Shown: in pieces, positions 36,301-46,631 of the stretch
Layout of the letters: each line of letters starts with the position of its first letter
Position numbering within the stretch: position 1 is the stretch's first letter
Assembly (NCBI RefSeq): GCF_024166365.1
Contig: NC_064819.1
Coordinates: 206,175,293-206,239,292, forward strand
Direction of reading: 5' to 3'
From: Elephas maximus indicus
Lineage: Eukaryota > Chordata > Mammalia > Proboscidea > Elephantidae
Length of the DNA stretch: 64,000 nt
The notes under the pieces: generated by a model
Databases searched by the model: none
What the model saw: the letters and a program-made list of their open reading frames with translations, nothing else
What the model was told of the DNA's origin: nothing
Translations under genes and position numbers: made by a program

Positions 36301-36747
36301 ATTTGGTTTCCTGATTCACTGGCTGACTGACTAGGTTGAGGTTTTGACTAAGGGACATTTCTGTTATGGGTTGTGGCCATGAATTTTCCCTTAGTGCCAC
36401 CTCTACAAAGGACCAGCCAAACTGATCTTTTAGCAGATTTCCAAACTCACATTCAAATCACTCTTACCAGACTTCTAATTAATAAAAATAAAGGACCAGG
36501 TGATGGAGGTAGTTTTAGGCCTCAGCTTGGCTCTCAGCAAAGATTTTTTTTTTTGTTAACCTACATTAAATCATCAGAGTTTAAGATCCCTTTCTATGCA
36601 CATCAGAAAGGTTCTGTTCACTGTATTTAAAGAGCTGTCCTCTCTGGAAGAACCCTGGAAAAGAAAGGTGATTCCTTTTCAACCTTCTTATTTACTGACT
36701 ACTTAAGTAAACTTAGAAAATTCCAAGACAAAGAAAGTCTTGTTGGT

Positions 36748-37150
36748 TGTTATGGATTGAATTGTGTCCCCCAAAGATTTGTGTTATAAATCCTGACCTC
36801 TACACCTGTGGTTATGATCCCATTTGGGAATGGGTTTTCTTTGTTATGTTAGTGAGGCAGTATTAGTGTAGAGTGTATTTTAAGTCAATTTCTTTTGACA
36901 TCTAAAAGAGCAGATTAAGCAAGCAAGTAGAGATATGGGGGTAGACGCCAAGCCACATGAAGATCACCAAGGAACAGAAGCTCAAAAGAAACAAGACCCT
37001 TCCTCCAGAGCCAACAGAGTGAGCGCCTTCCCCTAGAGCCAGCACCCTGAATTCTGACTTCCAGCCCCCTAAACTGTGAGAAGATAAATTTGTTTGTTAA
37101 AGGCATTCACGTGCGGTATTTCTGTTATAGCAGCACTGGAAAACTAAGAC
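36748..37150 (+). mobile_element. MaLR (MLT1-like) solo LTR
   Basis: Begins tgttatggattgaattgtgt and ends with gcagcactggaaaactaaga. It has ctaaactgtgagaagataaa near the 3' end. Same group as the copies at 13.3, 28.4 and 60.1 kb. Confidence 0.8.
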
Positions 37151-38592
37151 GTTGCTATTCGTATCTGCATTTTTTGTGTATGTTGTGTTCTTATCTCTTT
37201 CCCCATCTTTTTGATAATTTATGTTCCAGATTGCCACCAGTTAAACGAAAATAATATAATAACATACCCAAATCCTACGCTTAGGCCCTGTACAGACTAT
37301 GCATTCCAAACCTAATATGATGTCTGTAATAGGGTGGGCTGCTGCATGAATATGTGGAGTATGGATGGCATCTGTTAAATGTCAAATGCCATCATGGTGT
37401 ACTTGATGTTGTACTTTACTTAGAACATGAGGCCATCTGTCTTGAGCCCCCACATCCATTTCAAAATCTTTCAAAATCTTCATAGCTCCCCTTTCCACAG
37501 AAGGAGCTGAAGCTCCTGACACCATCTGTTTCCCTTCATGCCTCCTTTGCAGCCTCGCCCCTTTCTTCTCCCTACTCCCTAAATGCTTCCCTTTCCAGGG
37601 GCTCTACCCCAACAAACACATGAGGTCTCTTTGATTCTAAAAATTTCTTCCCTTGACTTATCACCCTCCCAAATCTTTTGTCATACTTTTTGTTCATCAA
37701 AGGTAATAAAGGTAATAAAAGTATGGACTCTTGTTGCCATTATTCCTTGTTACCTTTCTTGCCTCTCCATTAAAATCCTCTGTTTGAGGTCACAAAATCA
37801 AATTACCCACTATCATTTTTTAATCCCTTATTCCCTGAGACTTCCTACTGCATTTCATCCTCTGATGTCTCCATTGGTTTCCACTGCTGGCCTGGTTTTT
37901 CTCATTCTAAGCGGTGAGTTCTGTCTGTATTGACAGTCTCCTTCCTCCCTACCTACCATCCCAAGCCTCCCTTCCAAAATTTTAGGCCTCAGCCTCTGTA
38001 TCTCTAGTCTCTACCCACCCCTCCCCCCCGCCACAGCCCTCATTTGCTATTAACCCCACCCAGGTGACTCCCCAATCCAAAATATATGCCCACCTGTGTC
38101 CTGACTTACAGCAATACATTCTCAATGGGCTCTGCACATTTCTACCATGATGCCTTGCTATTAAAACAAAGTCAACATGTCTCAAACCAGCTCCTCTCCA
38201 AACTGTCCTGTTTCTGACTTCTCAGCATTTATCTTTTCCTCTCCCTTGACATCACTGCTCATAGTCCCCAAATCTTGTCAATTCATTGTTTTAAATCCAC
38301 TCTATCCATTCCTATTGCTGTAAGATCTACTAGACCCTCATTCACATGTTAAACACCCTCTGAACTGCTAATTTCTGTTCACTCTAATTTTCCTATACAG
38401 TTTTACCAAATTAATCTTCTAAAACACAACCACTTTACTTACACCCTTCCCTTGCTCAAAGGCCTGTAATGTATTCTCAATTTCTGCATAATTACATCCT
38501 AAATCCACTTCCCTCCCTGATCTCCTTACTTCTGCAATGGATCCTGAGCTCTCTCCTAACTCATTTTCTACTTTTCACCTCTATAACTGCAA

Positions 38593-38692
38593 CCTGTAAA
38601 CAAAGACAATAATGTTTCCAGATTTCATGGAAAGTTAAAGACACCAAATAATTTATATCAGATTAAAGAGAGAAATTTGCAATAAATCATGC
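38593..38692 (+). repeat. Inverted repeat, left arm part 1
   Basis: Matches the reverse complement of 39,533-39,639 (shared cctgtaaacaaa, ccagatttcatggaaa, tttatatcag, agagagaaatttgcaat). Roughly 80% identity by eye. Confidence 0.7.
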
Positions 38693-38721
38693 TTACTCTA
38701 CATTTTTTTTTTTTTTTTTAC

Positions 38722-39128
38722 TCTACATTAGGAAGGACCTGGCAGTCTACTTCTGAAAAAAGTGGCCAGTGAAAACCTTGTGAATAGCAGCAGAACATTG
38801 TCTGATATAGTGCCAGAAGATGAGTCCTTAAGGTCGGAAGGCACTCAAAATACAACTGGAAAAGAGCTGCCTCCTCAGAGTAGAGTCGACCTTAATGATG
38901 TGGATGGAGTCAAGCTTTCCTGACCTTTGTTTGCCAATATGGCACGACTCAGACTCAGAAAAAGAAACAGCTGTAAACATCCATTAATGTATTGACACAG
39001 CGGCTGCAACAATGGGCTCAAGCATAACAATGATCGTGAGGATGGCGCAGGACAGGGCAGTGTTTCATTCTGTTGTACACAGTGTCGCTATGAGTCGGAA
39101 GCGACTTGATGGCACCTAACAATAAATA
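38722..39128 (+). mobile_element. RTE internal-deletion derivative
   Basis: The 5' part (aggaaggacctggcagtcta, acaactggaaaagagctgcc, gtaaacatccattaatg) looks like the leader region of an RTE. It jumps at about 38,988 directly to the RTE 3' end (attgacacagcggctgcaac, aggatggcgcaggacaggg, gtcgctatgagtcggaagcg, ggcacctaaca). The reverse transcriptase is absent, giving a ~0.4-kb non-autonomous element. It sits inside the left arm of an inverted repeat. The left boundary is blurred by a T-run and a repeated ctctacat. Confidence 0.7.
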
Positions 39129-39172
39129 TATGTTAAGGTCTGGGTGAGTGGCAAGCCCAACCTCTGGAAACC
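39129..39172 (+). repeat. Inverted repeat, left arm part 2
   Basis: gttaaggtctgggtgagtgg and the following cccaacctctgg mirror 39,470-39,515. Continuation of the arm that starts at 38,593. Confidence 0.75.
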
Positions 39173-39469
39173 TGACCCTATTTACAGTCTAAAAGAAGCA
39201 CTTAACCCGGCTTCATAAAGAAGTTATCTATCAACTTTATTTCAGTAAAATTCAAATCAAATAACTCATATCAATGGGGTTGTTCATTTTCTCCAGGACA
39301 CCTTGCAAATCCCTGCTTTCTAGCCTTTGTTCCTGGAGCTCTCTACCCAAAGTGACTTCCCCTGTCCTGACTTATTAAATAACTTGTTTCAGGCTCAGGT
39401 GACAACTTCCTGCGTAAAGTCTGTTCCACCTGCCCTGGCTCCCAACAAGCCTGTCCTCTGTCCTCTGAA

Positions 39470-39639
39470 CCTTTCCAGGGGTTGGGCTTACCACTCACCC
39501 AGACCTTAACGTATACTAGGCATGACTTACTATTGCAAATTTCTCTCTTCAACCTGATATAAATTTCTTGGTGGCAGGGGCTTTGTCTTTAATTTTCCAT
39601 GAAATCTGGAAAAATTAATTATTGTATTTGTTTACAGGT
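39470..39639 (-). repeat. Inverted repeat, right arm, L2-like
   Basis: Uninterrupted counterpart of the left arm. Its text (tggtggcaggggctttgtct) resembles the 3' end of L2, so the palindrome may have formed by inverted duplication of an L2 end. Confidence 0.7.
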
Positions 39640-40074
39640 GGTAGTGACATCATGTGGACTGACGGCATTCCAGACTTGATGGGCATCGTGTGTATCTCTA
39701 GTGCTGCTACAGTGCCGCACACAAAGTAGGCACTCAAGTGGGTTAACAATGATTCCTTGTTGCCAACTGTTTTATGTGGTGTCCTAGGAATGAATGAAAC
39801 AAAGTATGCAATGACAGAATTTGGAGAAAGAGATCAAAATGAGGTTAAAAGAAAACACTGGACCTATATACTCCCCTAGCAGATGCCTGTTTTGTTTCTC
39901 ATTCAAGAATGCTGCCAACACCCTGCACAACTGTTCTGTTCCAAACCATCTTTCCATGCTCAGCTGTGAACCTTCACTTCTCTGGAAAGCTTTGCTTGAC
40001 CCCTTCTAGCAATTAGGAATAACCATAGCATTTTACTACACAGTTTCTGCATTGTCTTGATTCCTCCTCTGACA

Positions 40075-40160
40075 TTGAACTTCAGGGACAAGAACTGTGT
40101 CTTGTTCATGCACCACATGTAGTATGGTATCCAGTAAGTATTTAATAAATGCTTTTGAAT
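40075..40160 (+). repeat. L2 3' end
   Basis: cttcagggacaagaactgtg and agtaagtatttaataaatgc, typical of the L2 3' end. Confidence 0.65.
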
Positions 40161-40177
40161 GACTGATGACAATAGTG

Positions 40178-40395
40178 GGCAGCATCTGAGTGCTTACTAT
40201 ATGCTAAGCATTGTACTAAGCACCTCACCTGCATTGTGTTAGTTAAATCTTACAACAGCCCTATGAGGAAAGGACATTATTTTGCCCTTTTCACAGATGA
40301 GGAAACTGAGACTTGGAGAGAATAATTAATTTGCCCAAGGTCACAAGTTAAGTGATAGTTTTGCTCCAGGCCTAATGTGCGTAGCCTCTGGCTAC
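40178..40395 (-). repeat. MIR
   Basis: Reverse MIR: agatgaggaaactgagactt and aatttgcccaaggtcacaag. Confidence 0.85.
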
Positions 40396-40499
40396 ACTAA
40401 ATGGAAACTGTAAATAGTAACCATCTCACCACCACCTTTATGGGAAGGGACTGTTTCCCTCACCAGGTGTCATTTAAAATAAGGAAGTGGGACTAGATC

Positions 40500-40655
40500 A
40501 TATGGAATCCGCTGTAGAGCTTTTAAAAAAAGGATGCCTGGGCTCCACCCAGACCAATAAGCACAGTTTCTCTAAGATGGGGTCCTGACATCAATATTTG
40601 TTAAAAAGCACTGAGGTCATTTTAATGTGAAGTTGGGTTGAAAACCACTGGCCCA
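40500..40655. mobile_element. MER5-like hAT MITE
   Basis: atgcctgggctccacccaga, aagcactgaggtcattttaa and ggttgaaaaccactggc end: MER5A-type element. Confidence 0.7.
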
Positions 40656-40883
40656 GATTGATGCTAAAGGCCTCTCTAGTGCAAAGCTTTCATGAACCTT
40701 GAGCCATAATAGAGCTGCCTTTTTCTGTGATTGAGACTCAAAATTCTGACAAAAGCCCAGTGATGCTGTCTTGGGAATGTATTATAAAGCAACAGGGGTT
40801 AGAGAAGCATCTGCCTGCAAAGACAGGGTAGGAGGACCATCCCAAGGAAAGACTGTGTCATTGAAGAATTGGTTCAAGATGGG

Positions 40884-41091
40884 CTGTTGTGGTTAGGTGC
40901 CACTGAGTGGATTATGACTCATAGCAATCCTATATGACAGAGTAGAACTGCCCCATAGGGTTTTCTAGGCTGTAATCTTTACGGGAGCAGATCACCAGGT
41001 CTTTCTCCAGCAGAGCTATTGGTGGGTTCAAACCACCAACCTTTCAGTTAGCAGCAGAGTTCTTAACCATTGACCCACCAGGGCTCCTTTG
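40884..41091 (-). repeat. AfroSINE, long form
   Basis: Reverse orientation with internal block (ggctgtaatctttacgggag). Flanked by aagatggg at 40,876-40,883 and 41,092-41,099. Confidence 0.9.
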
Positions 41092-41518
41092 AAGATGGGT
41101 AGCCTGACCCCATTTACAGTCAAAAAAAGCACTTAACGATTAGAGTTGGTGAGATGAACTGTGGCTTCATACAGAAGTTATCCTTCATTTCCGTCTAAGT
41201 CAAATCATTCAAATTACATTTCGCCCCCTTCAAAAGTTTAACACAGGATGCAAGAAGCAATTACCTGTCCTCGGGATGAAAATGTAAAAATAACACAGCT
41301 ATGTCGTTGCTACAAGTAACAAATGAGAAGATATTAGTGAGAATGCTTCATATGCAATATAGGGTAATAGCGTACCGTGATTTTCACAAAGATAATTCCT
41401 GTTTTATCGAAGACTGTTATATATGGGTCAAGTCAAGATACATGAGCAAGCTCTATATTATTTCTCTCCTGTATTTTTATAATAAATAGGTTCGCCTGTA
41501 TTCAAGAAATTTACTAAT

Positions 41519-41524
41519 TTTATT
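41519..41524 (-). promoter_or_regulatory. MAP3K5: Candidate poly(A) signal, MAP3K5 distal
   Basis: AATAAA on the minus strand, about 1.1 kb after the stop codon. Confidence 0.45.
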
Positions 41525-41724
41525 CATCCATCTAGAAGCTTCAGACTTCATCCAATTCACATGGGCAGGCTCATAAAAATATAATATTCTTCTTTTGAAA
41601 AAAAAACTCCCCCAATTATGAGAACTAAAATTAAAGAGACAGAAAATGCAGTGTTTCAAATCCTTTAAGATACACAGTAGTCAGTCAAGGTAACTTAGAA
41701 CCTTGAGGAAAATTCAGACTTTCT

Positions 41725-41730
41725 TTTATT
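41725..41730 (-). promoter_or_regulatory. MAP3K5: Candidate poly(A) signal, MAP3K5 proximal
   Basis: AATAAA on the minus strand about 0.9 kb after the stop codon, followed ~40-60 nt later by a GT-containing stretch (ctactgtgtatc). Confidence 0.45.
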
Positions 41731-42622
41731 CTGTTTTCTTCATCTTCTCTCTTATCCCTCTGTGGCTCTAAGGAATAACTTGGATATCAGTTGTTCTTTG
41801 ATTACTTGAATAGATGAAAGATTCTACTTAATGTGATAGCTGAAGAAATGACTAGAAATTTGACAACCCAGTTCATCTAGTTTGGCAAAACAAAATAAGA
41901 ATCCTTTAGAATGTATCCAAACAGTATGTTGAGAGTCTTTTTACTTTTTAGAGGCTATATGACACAATGGATAGCTTTAGAACAAGCTAACATTACTATG
42001 GTTCAGGCATGTGCAACTGGTACAGTTCAGTAGTAACATAAACAACTCAAACGCATGTCCTATAGGCCAGAAACTTAAGTTACAAAATACAGTCCATATT
42101 ACAATTAATACAGATAAGTAAAAACCATTGCTCTCAGATTCTGCACACTTAAAGAAAAAGCTTTATACAAGAACTGACATTCTGCATCCCTACTCAGGTT
42201 ATTAGGACATATTACAAACACACATAAGCCTAAAAAGTTATGGTCACATTTTGGTTTTGTTCCAGTGATGCACAATCACATGAAATGTTCCATCCGTTTC
42301 GTGTGAAATAAAACATTTGGCTGAAGTGCAATAGCTGCAGAGTTAAAAAGATTTCCATGTAAAAAAGGTTTAGATGAAAATAATCCTCAACGTTCTTTGA
42401 AGAGTGTCCTTCTGAATTATAGAAATTAAAAAAAAATTAAAGGAGTTAGGAAATTTCAGTGTGTTTTGTCTATTTCTTTCTTTTCAGCATTAGTAAACAA
42501 ATACTGGATTTAAAGTGCAGCTTCTTTCTCCCACCCCTTCAATTTCCCCCTCCCCCAAGAAGATCGGTTCTGTATTCACTTTCAGCATCTCCACCGAAGA
42601 TCGGACACAAATTGTGGGACAG

Positions 42623-42683
42623 TCAAGGCTGTTTGTCTCGAAAGTCAACGATGGCCTTCCAGAGTGTGCACAGCATCCCGCCT
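42623..42683 (-). CDS. MAP3K5: MAP3K5 (ASK1) last coding exon
   Basis: Minus-strand terminal exon after acceptor tttcaacag (AG at 42,685-42,684). Its first base completes the Arg codon begun in the previous exon. It then encodes GGMLCTLWKAIVDFRDKQP and a TGA stop (42,625-42,623). This is the end of the C-terminal SAM domain of apoptosis signal-regulating kinase 1, a cytosolic MAP3K that activates the JNK and p38 pathways under oxidative and other stress. Human ASK1, as I recall it, ends ...IIDFRNKQT, so the last residues differ conservatively. Phase and splice site agree with the next exon upstream. Confidence 0.95.
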
Positions 42684-43355
42684 CTGTTGAAAGATACAAG
42701 AACATGGTGAAGAGAACGATTCAGTTGAAACACTGCTCTTGAAATATCAAAGTGACTTCTCAGCTCTCAGCTGCTTTGATGAGAACAGGAAGACCCCAAA
42801 GCTTATCAGTCATAATGTACCATTTTTGTATATTTTTTCATCACCCTTCCCTTCCTTTCCTTTTGACTCCCACAAAGCTTCATTTTAGATTTTCAGCAGA
42901 TTTTGAAATGGTCTTTACAAGGTGGGTGTAAGTTAATAATTATGGATATGCTTGGCGTATTTACTCTAAGAAATTACATCAGATTATATCAGGTTTTTGG
43001 GTGGAAAATCAGTACCTCATCCTAATATTTCTAAAGTATGGCACAATCATGAGCTAAATCAGAGCATTTGTTTAAGGCATCTTTAGAATATCTGCATGGC
43101 CTTAGTCTAACTTAGTATTCAAGAAAATTCTTCCAGGTGATGTGCACTTCCTCATACAGAAATACTGGCTATTAGAACACCCAGTAAGAGTCTGATCCAA
43201 CTACCTCAGTTTAACAGGAGCAGCAGAGCCTCAGAGAGGTTGACCTGCCCAGGATGGCACAGCTAGTTAGGGACCCAGCCAGGGCAGGAACCCAGTCTTT
43301 TTTATCTCAGCCCCGTGCTGTTTCCATCATGACAAAACAGAAAGAAAAGTGGTAC
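42684..43355 (-). other. MAP3K5: MAP3K5 last intron
   Basis: 672-bp intron with canonical GT (43,355-43,354) and AG (42,685-42,684). It contains a reverse MIR at about 43,195-43,335 running almost to the donor, otherwise nothing recognised. Confidence 0.9.
43195..43335 (-). repeat. MIR fragment
   Basis: agcctcagagaggttgacct, aggatggcacagctagttag, gaacccagtctttt: reverse MIR ending ~20 nt from the donor of the neighbouring MAP3K5 exon. Confidence 0.75.
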
Positions 43356-43432
43356 CTCAGTCTCAGGCATTTTAAATCATCACGTGTAACGTAGTAGAGA
43401 ACGTCCACTAGTGTATAATCCTCAGCCAAAAA
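43356..43432 (-). CDS. MAP3K5: MAP3K5 penultimate coding exon
   Basis: 77-bp minus-strand exon after acceptor ctccacag (AG at 43,434-43,433), in phase 0. It encodes FLAEDYTLVDVLYYVTRDDL then KCLRL plus two bases of Arg, and ends CTGAG|gtacca. This is the core of the SAM domain, with the pattern (DDLKCLRLRGG) that the ASK family shares. The previous exon ends exactly on a codon (CGG), giving a consistent join. Confidence 0.96.
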
Positions 43433-44365
43433 CTGTGGAGAAAGGAAAATATGCACAAAAGTAAGATGTTTTATAGCCATTTAATAAATTGCAAACTCTA
43501 TCCAAAATGTAAATGCTGGCAATCATAAAAATGAATCTACTGAAAACATAATCTTCTGGAATTATTAGGGGAAAGGCCCCCCATTACAAAATAATTACAA
43601 AGAAATGTACCTACGCTTCCAAATGCATAAAGCACTAAAGATTACAACCAATGCAGAATTTCTGAATGGTTTTCTAATGAACAGCTAGCACTCACTTGTA
43701 ATTCCATTTGCTGCTCAAACCAAATATTTGTATTTAACAAGTTTGCTGCTGTGTGGCTTTATTTTACTCAAATGGACAGAAAATAAATGTTCCTGGAATG
43801 GTACTGCTTACACTTAATTTCTAAACATATTTTTCAGAGATAATAAACCAAGTCCTGACCATCTAAAATGGAGCTTTTAATTTAAAAGCTAATACAAAGG
43901 GCAGTGATTTAGTGGATTCCCAATTACTGCTCCTTAATTGTGAATTGAGTCTAAGTTAGAGGCATGAACACTTTGGAGAATTTCATATCAGATGTATCAC
44001 TTTTCATAGGTAAGCGAGTTGTTTAAATTTATGAAGCAATAACTTGCTAAAGGCAGATTTCTAAGGAAAATCTAAATTTTATTTGGTGGTTCAATAATTA
44101 TCAAGTCAAGGGAAAAGGTATCTTTATTCTGAAGTTATTTTTTTAACTTAAATATGTAATACAAATCAGTAAAATATAGAGGAGGGCAGGGCCAGGTCCC
44201 ATTTGCTTCATAAAATATTAAGTAATAAAACGTCTTAATGTGTGCATTTGTGTATAACGTATATGTAACCTTAAAACATAATTGTTATTCATGCTGATTA
44301 CTCAAGTCTATAAGGAGCAGAGAGGAATTAGGTTACTATAGCTATAGCACAGTTTATAGAGAAAG

Positions 44366-44533
44366 TAAAAACCAAAAACCAAACTGTTGCCATGGAGTCG
44401 ATTCCGACTCATAGCGACCCTGTAGGATAGGGTAGAACTACCCCATAGGGTTTCCAACGAGTGGCTGATGGATTCGAACTGGTGATCTTTTGGTTAGCAG
44501 CTGAGCTCTTAACCACTGTGCCCCTGGGACACC
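44366..44533 (-). repeat. AfroSINE, short form
   Basis: Reverse copy: accaaactgttgccatggag to ttaaccactgtgcccctggg. First member of a three-element cluster. Confidence 0.88.
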
Positions 44534-44612
44534 CTATGTGGCCATTCTACCCTGTCCTATAGGGTCACTATGGGTCAGGATCAGCCTGAGGGCAACAGGT
44601 TTGGTTTGGTTT
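44534..44612 (+). repeat. AfroSINE 3' half
   Basis: tctaccctgtcctatagggt to gcaacaggtttggtttggtt, forward, abutting the preceding reverse copy. Confidence 0.8.
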
Positions 44613-44824
44613 AAGAAGCCTTGGTGATTCAGTGGTTAAGCACTCAGATGCCAACTGGAAGGCAGGCAGTTCAAACCCACCAGCAGCTGCAGCTCCGCAG
44701 GAGAAAAGACCTGATGATCTGCTCCTATAAATATTACAGCCTAGGAAGCCCTATGGAGCAGTTCTACTCTATCATAGAGTCGCTATGACTTGGAATTGAC
44801 TCAGTGGCACTCAGCAACAACAAA
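44613..44824 (+). repeat. AfroSINE, long form
   Basis: gccttggtgattcagtggtt, internal acctgatgatctgctcctat, tail ggaattgactcagtggcact. The whole cluster is flanked by atagagaaagt (left) and atagaaagt (right). Confidence 0.88.
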
Positions 44825-45339
44825 TAGAAAGTGTTGGTTTCTGACATAACTTTGCCAACTAGATCTATTTTATTAAGTAGCAATAAACAGCCACTGTCCA
44901 GTGGAGTCTAATAATGTTGCAAGATAATGTACAGTTAAGAAACAAAACAATTAGAAATAAAAGAACTTTTGTTTTAGCTCTGTCTTGATTTTTTTCCCCA
45001 CTCTTTCTATTTTCAATTCAAAACCACAAAAATCTTTAGGGGTTCTAAAACACAAAGCTTTTGCCTGCCTCTTTGTCTGCACCCCCTGCTACCCCTCCTC
45101 TTCCCCTCTCTGTGTGCATCTCCAAAGCATACATACAGCCTAGTTCATTCCTACACATTGCTTTAGACCTCGGATCGTTCATCATCTTCTCAGAGAACCT
45201 CCCCCAACTCTCCTTGTCTCCTAAGTTTCTCCCTTTCCTTCGAAGAACTTATCTGTTTATAATTATACTTTTATCTGTGGAGTTATTTGATTATTATCTG
45301 CCTACTCTCGTTGTCCACCACCCATCTGTCAGTTCGTCG

Positions 45340-45768
45340 TACTGTGGTGGCTTGTGTATTGCTTTGATGCTGGAAGCTATGCCACTGGTATTTCAAATAC
45401 CAGCAGGGTCATCCGTGGTAGAGAGGACTCAGTGGAGCTTCCTGATTAAGACAGACTAGGAAGACACCCCTGGTGATCTACGTCCAGAAATTAGTCAATT
45501 AGAACCTTATGGGCCACAACCGAGCACTGTCTGACTTGCTAGCTTTGGAGTGTGTCATTGAGGGATCAATTGCCAAAAGAGTACATCGTGTTTGGTGAAG
45601 CAGAGGGCCAGCAAGGGCAAGGGGGACTGTTGGTGAGATGGATTTGCACAATAGCCACAACGATAGACTCCAAATGTGTTGGTGATTATAAGGATGATGT
45701 GGGACCAGGCAATGTTTTGTTCTGATGTACATAAGGTCAACACGAGTTGAAGCTGACTTTACAATTGC
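45340..45768 (+). mobile_element. Old RTE remnant
   Basis: The 3' part (gagatggatttgcacaatag, aggatgatgtgggaccaggc, gttctgatgtacataagg) matches the RTE 3' end at higher divergence; the 5' part (ctgccagca-like, ggatcaattgccaaaagag) precedes it. Non-coding. Confidence 0.6.
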
Positions 45769-45769
45769 T

Positions 45770-45826
45770 AGCCAGATAGCTAGCCATCTGTCTGTCCATC
45801 TATCTATCTATCCATCCATCCTAGTC
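45770..45826. repeat. (tatc/catc)n microsatellite
   Basis: ccatctatctatctatccat and neighbours, growing from the tail of the RTE remnant. Confidence 0.85.
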
Positions 45827-45969
45827 TGTAAAACTAAGGGAGGCAGGGTAGAGTAGGATTTACTCTTGAATGTATCCCCTGTGCCTAGCCTGGAGCCTGG
45901 CACATGACAGGCACTTAGCACTATGAAATGAAGTGAAAGAATACTTGTCCCACAGATGCTTTTCTTTAC

Positions 45970-46082
45970 CCGGCTTATAGTGTCTTCGTCAGCTCCATTT
46001 TCTCTCAGCCAGTCAGTAAGTTCAGAATCTTCAGTATTTGTGCTGGGAGAATTTAGGTGACATACAGATAATCCAGGAATAT
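45970..46082 (-). CDS. MAP3K5: MAP3K5 exon, start of SAM domain
   Basis: 113-bp minus-strand exon after acceptor ctgttctag (AG at 46,084-46,083). Two bases complete an Asp codon, then IPGLSVCHLNSPSTNTEDSE and LTDWLRENGADEDTISR follow, ending CGG|gtaaag (GT at 45,969-45,968). LTDWLRxNGADEDTI is the start of the ASK1 SAM domain. The preceding linker is the least conserved part of the tail: from memory the human exon has a slightly different PELPVFHLNSSG segment. Confidence 0.96.
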
Positions 46083-46631
46083 CTAGAACAGAATTTGGGA
46101 GAGACATCCTTAGCTTTACCTGACACTGGTCATCTGAGAACGCTCACAGCCAACACTTTTATTGAACTTTCAAAGATTTTGCTCTATCAGGGGATAATTA
46201 ATAGAAACAAATTAGTTTAGCAGAATAAATAAGAATATAAATAAAACTCTTAAAGACTAGTTAACCTACTAGGAAATCGAGGGCCAGATGCAAAAATGTA
46301 ATGATACTCTCATTTTGTACTTTCATATCAATTTTATAGTTTCTTATCAAAATACTTTGTGCACCAAAAGTGTAATTTGTATTTCTCATGCAACAAAGGC
46401 AGGCATAATTAGCAGACAACTGTATAACTATAAGCATCTCTTTTTCCACTATTTATAATACTTTGGACGTGCCATATATCTGAACGCATAACCATGAATT
46501 CTGTTTTCCTCTAAAATGGCTAATTAAGATTCTCAAAAGACTTTCACATCCAATTTCTCACAGAACAAATTGCCTTCAAAATTCTAACCTATGACTTTTA
46601 ATTACTATAAGTGTATTCTACTTAAGCTTCT

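Larger units (their letters stand above)
34996..41495. other. Intergenic interval MAP3K5-MAP7
   Basis: About 6.5 kb between the 3' end of MAP3K5 and the start of MAP7, both on the minus strand. It holds the upstream half of the CpG island, a SINE, a possible retrocopy, a MaLR LTR, L2-like sequence (roughly 37.5-38.6 and 39.2-39.6 kb), an RTE deletion element inside an inverted repeat, MIR, MER5 and a SINE. Nothing else coding was recognised on either strand. Confidence 0.8.
41495..42622 (-). other. MAP3K5: MAP3K5 3' UTR (candidate extent)
   Basis: Minus-strand sequence after the stop codon, free of recognised repeats. Two AATAAA signals are present on the minus strand, at 41,730-41,725 and 41,524-41,519, implying a 3' UTR of about 0.9 or 1.1 kb. 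Which is used cannot be told from sequence. Confidence 0.6.
43433..45969 (-). other. MAP3K5: MAP3K5 intron with SINE cluster
   Basis: 2.5-kb intron. It contains a three-part AfroSINE cluster at 44.37-44.82 kb and an RTE remnant at 45.34-45.77 kb; 43,440-44,360 and 44,830-45,330 show nothing recognisable. Confidence 0.9.

Noticed and set aside
45061..45459. 132-residue plus-strand frame rich in Leu/Pro
   Set aside because: Lies in a MAP3K5 intron on the wrong strand, has no ATG start at its left end, runs into an RTE remnant, and has no recognisable motif.
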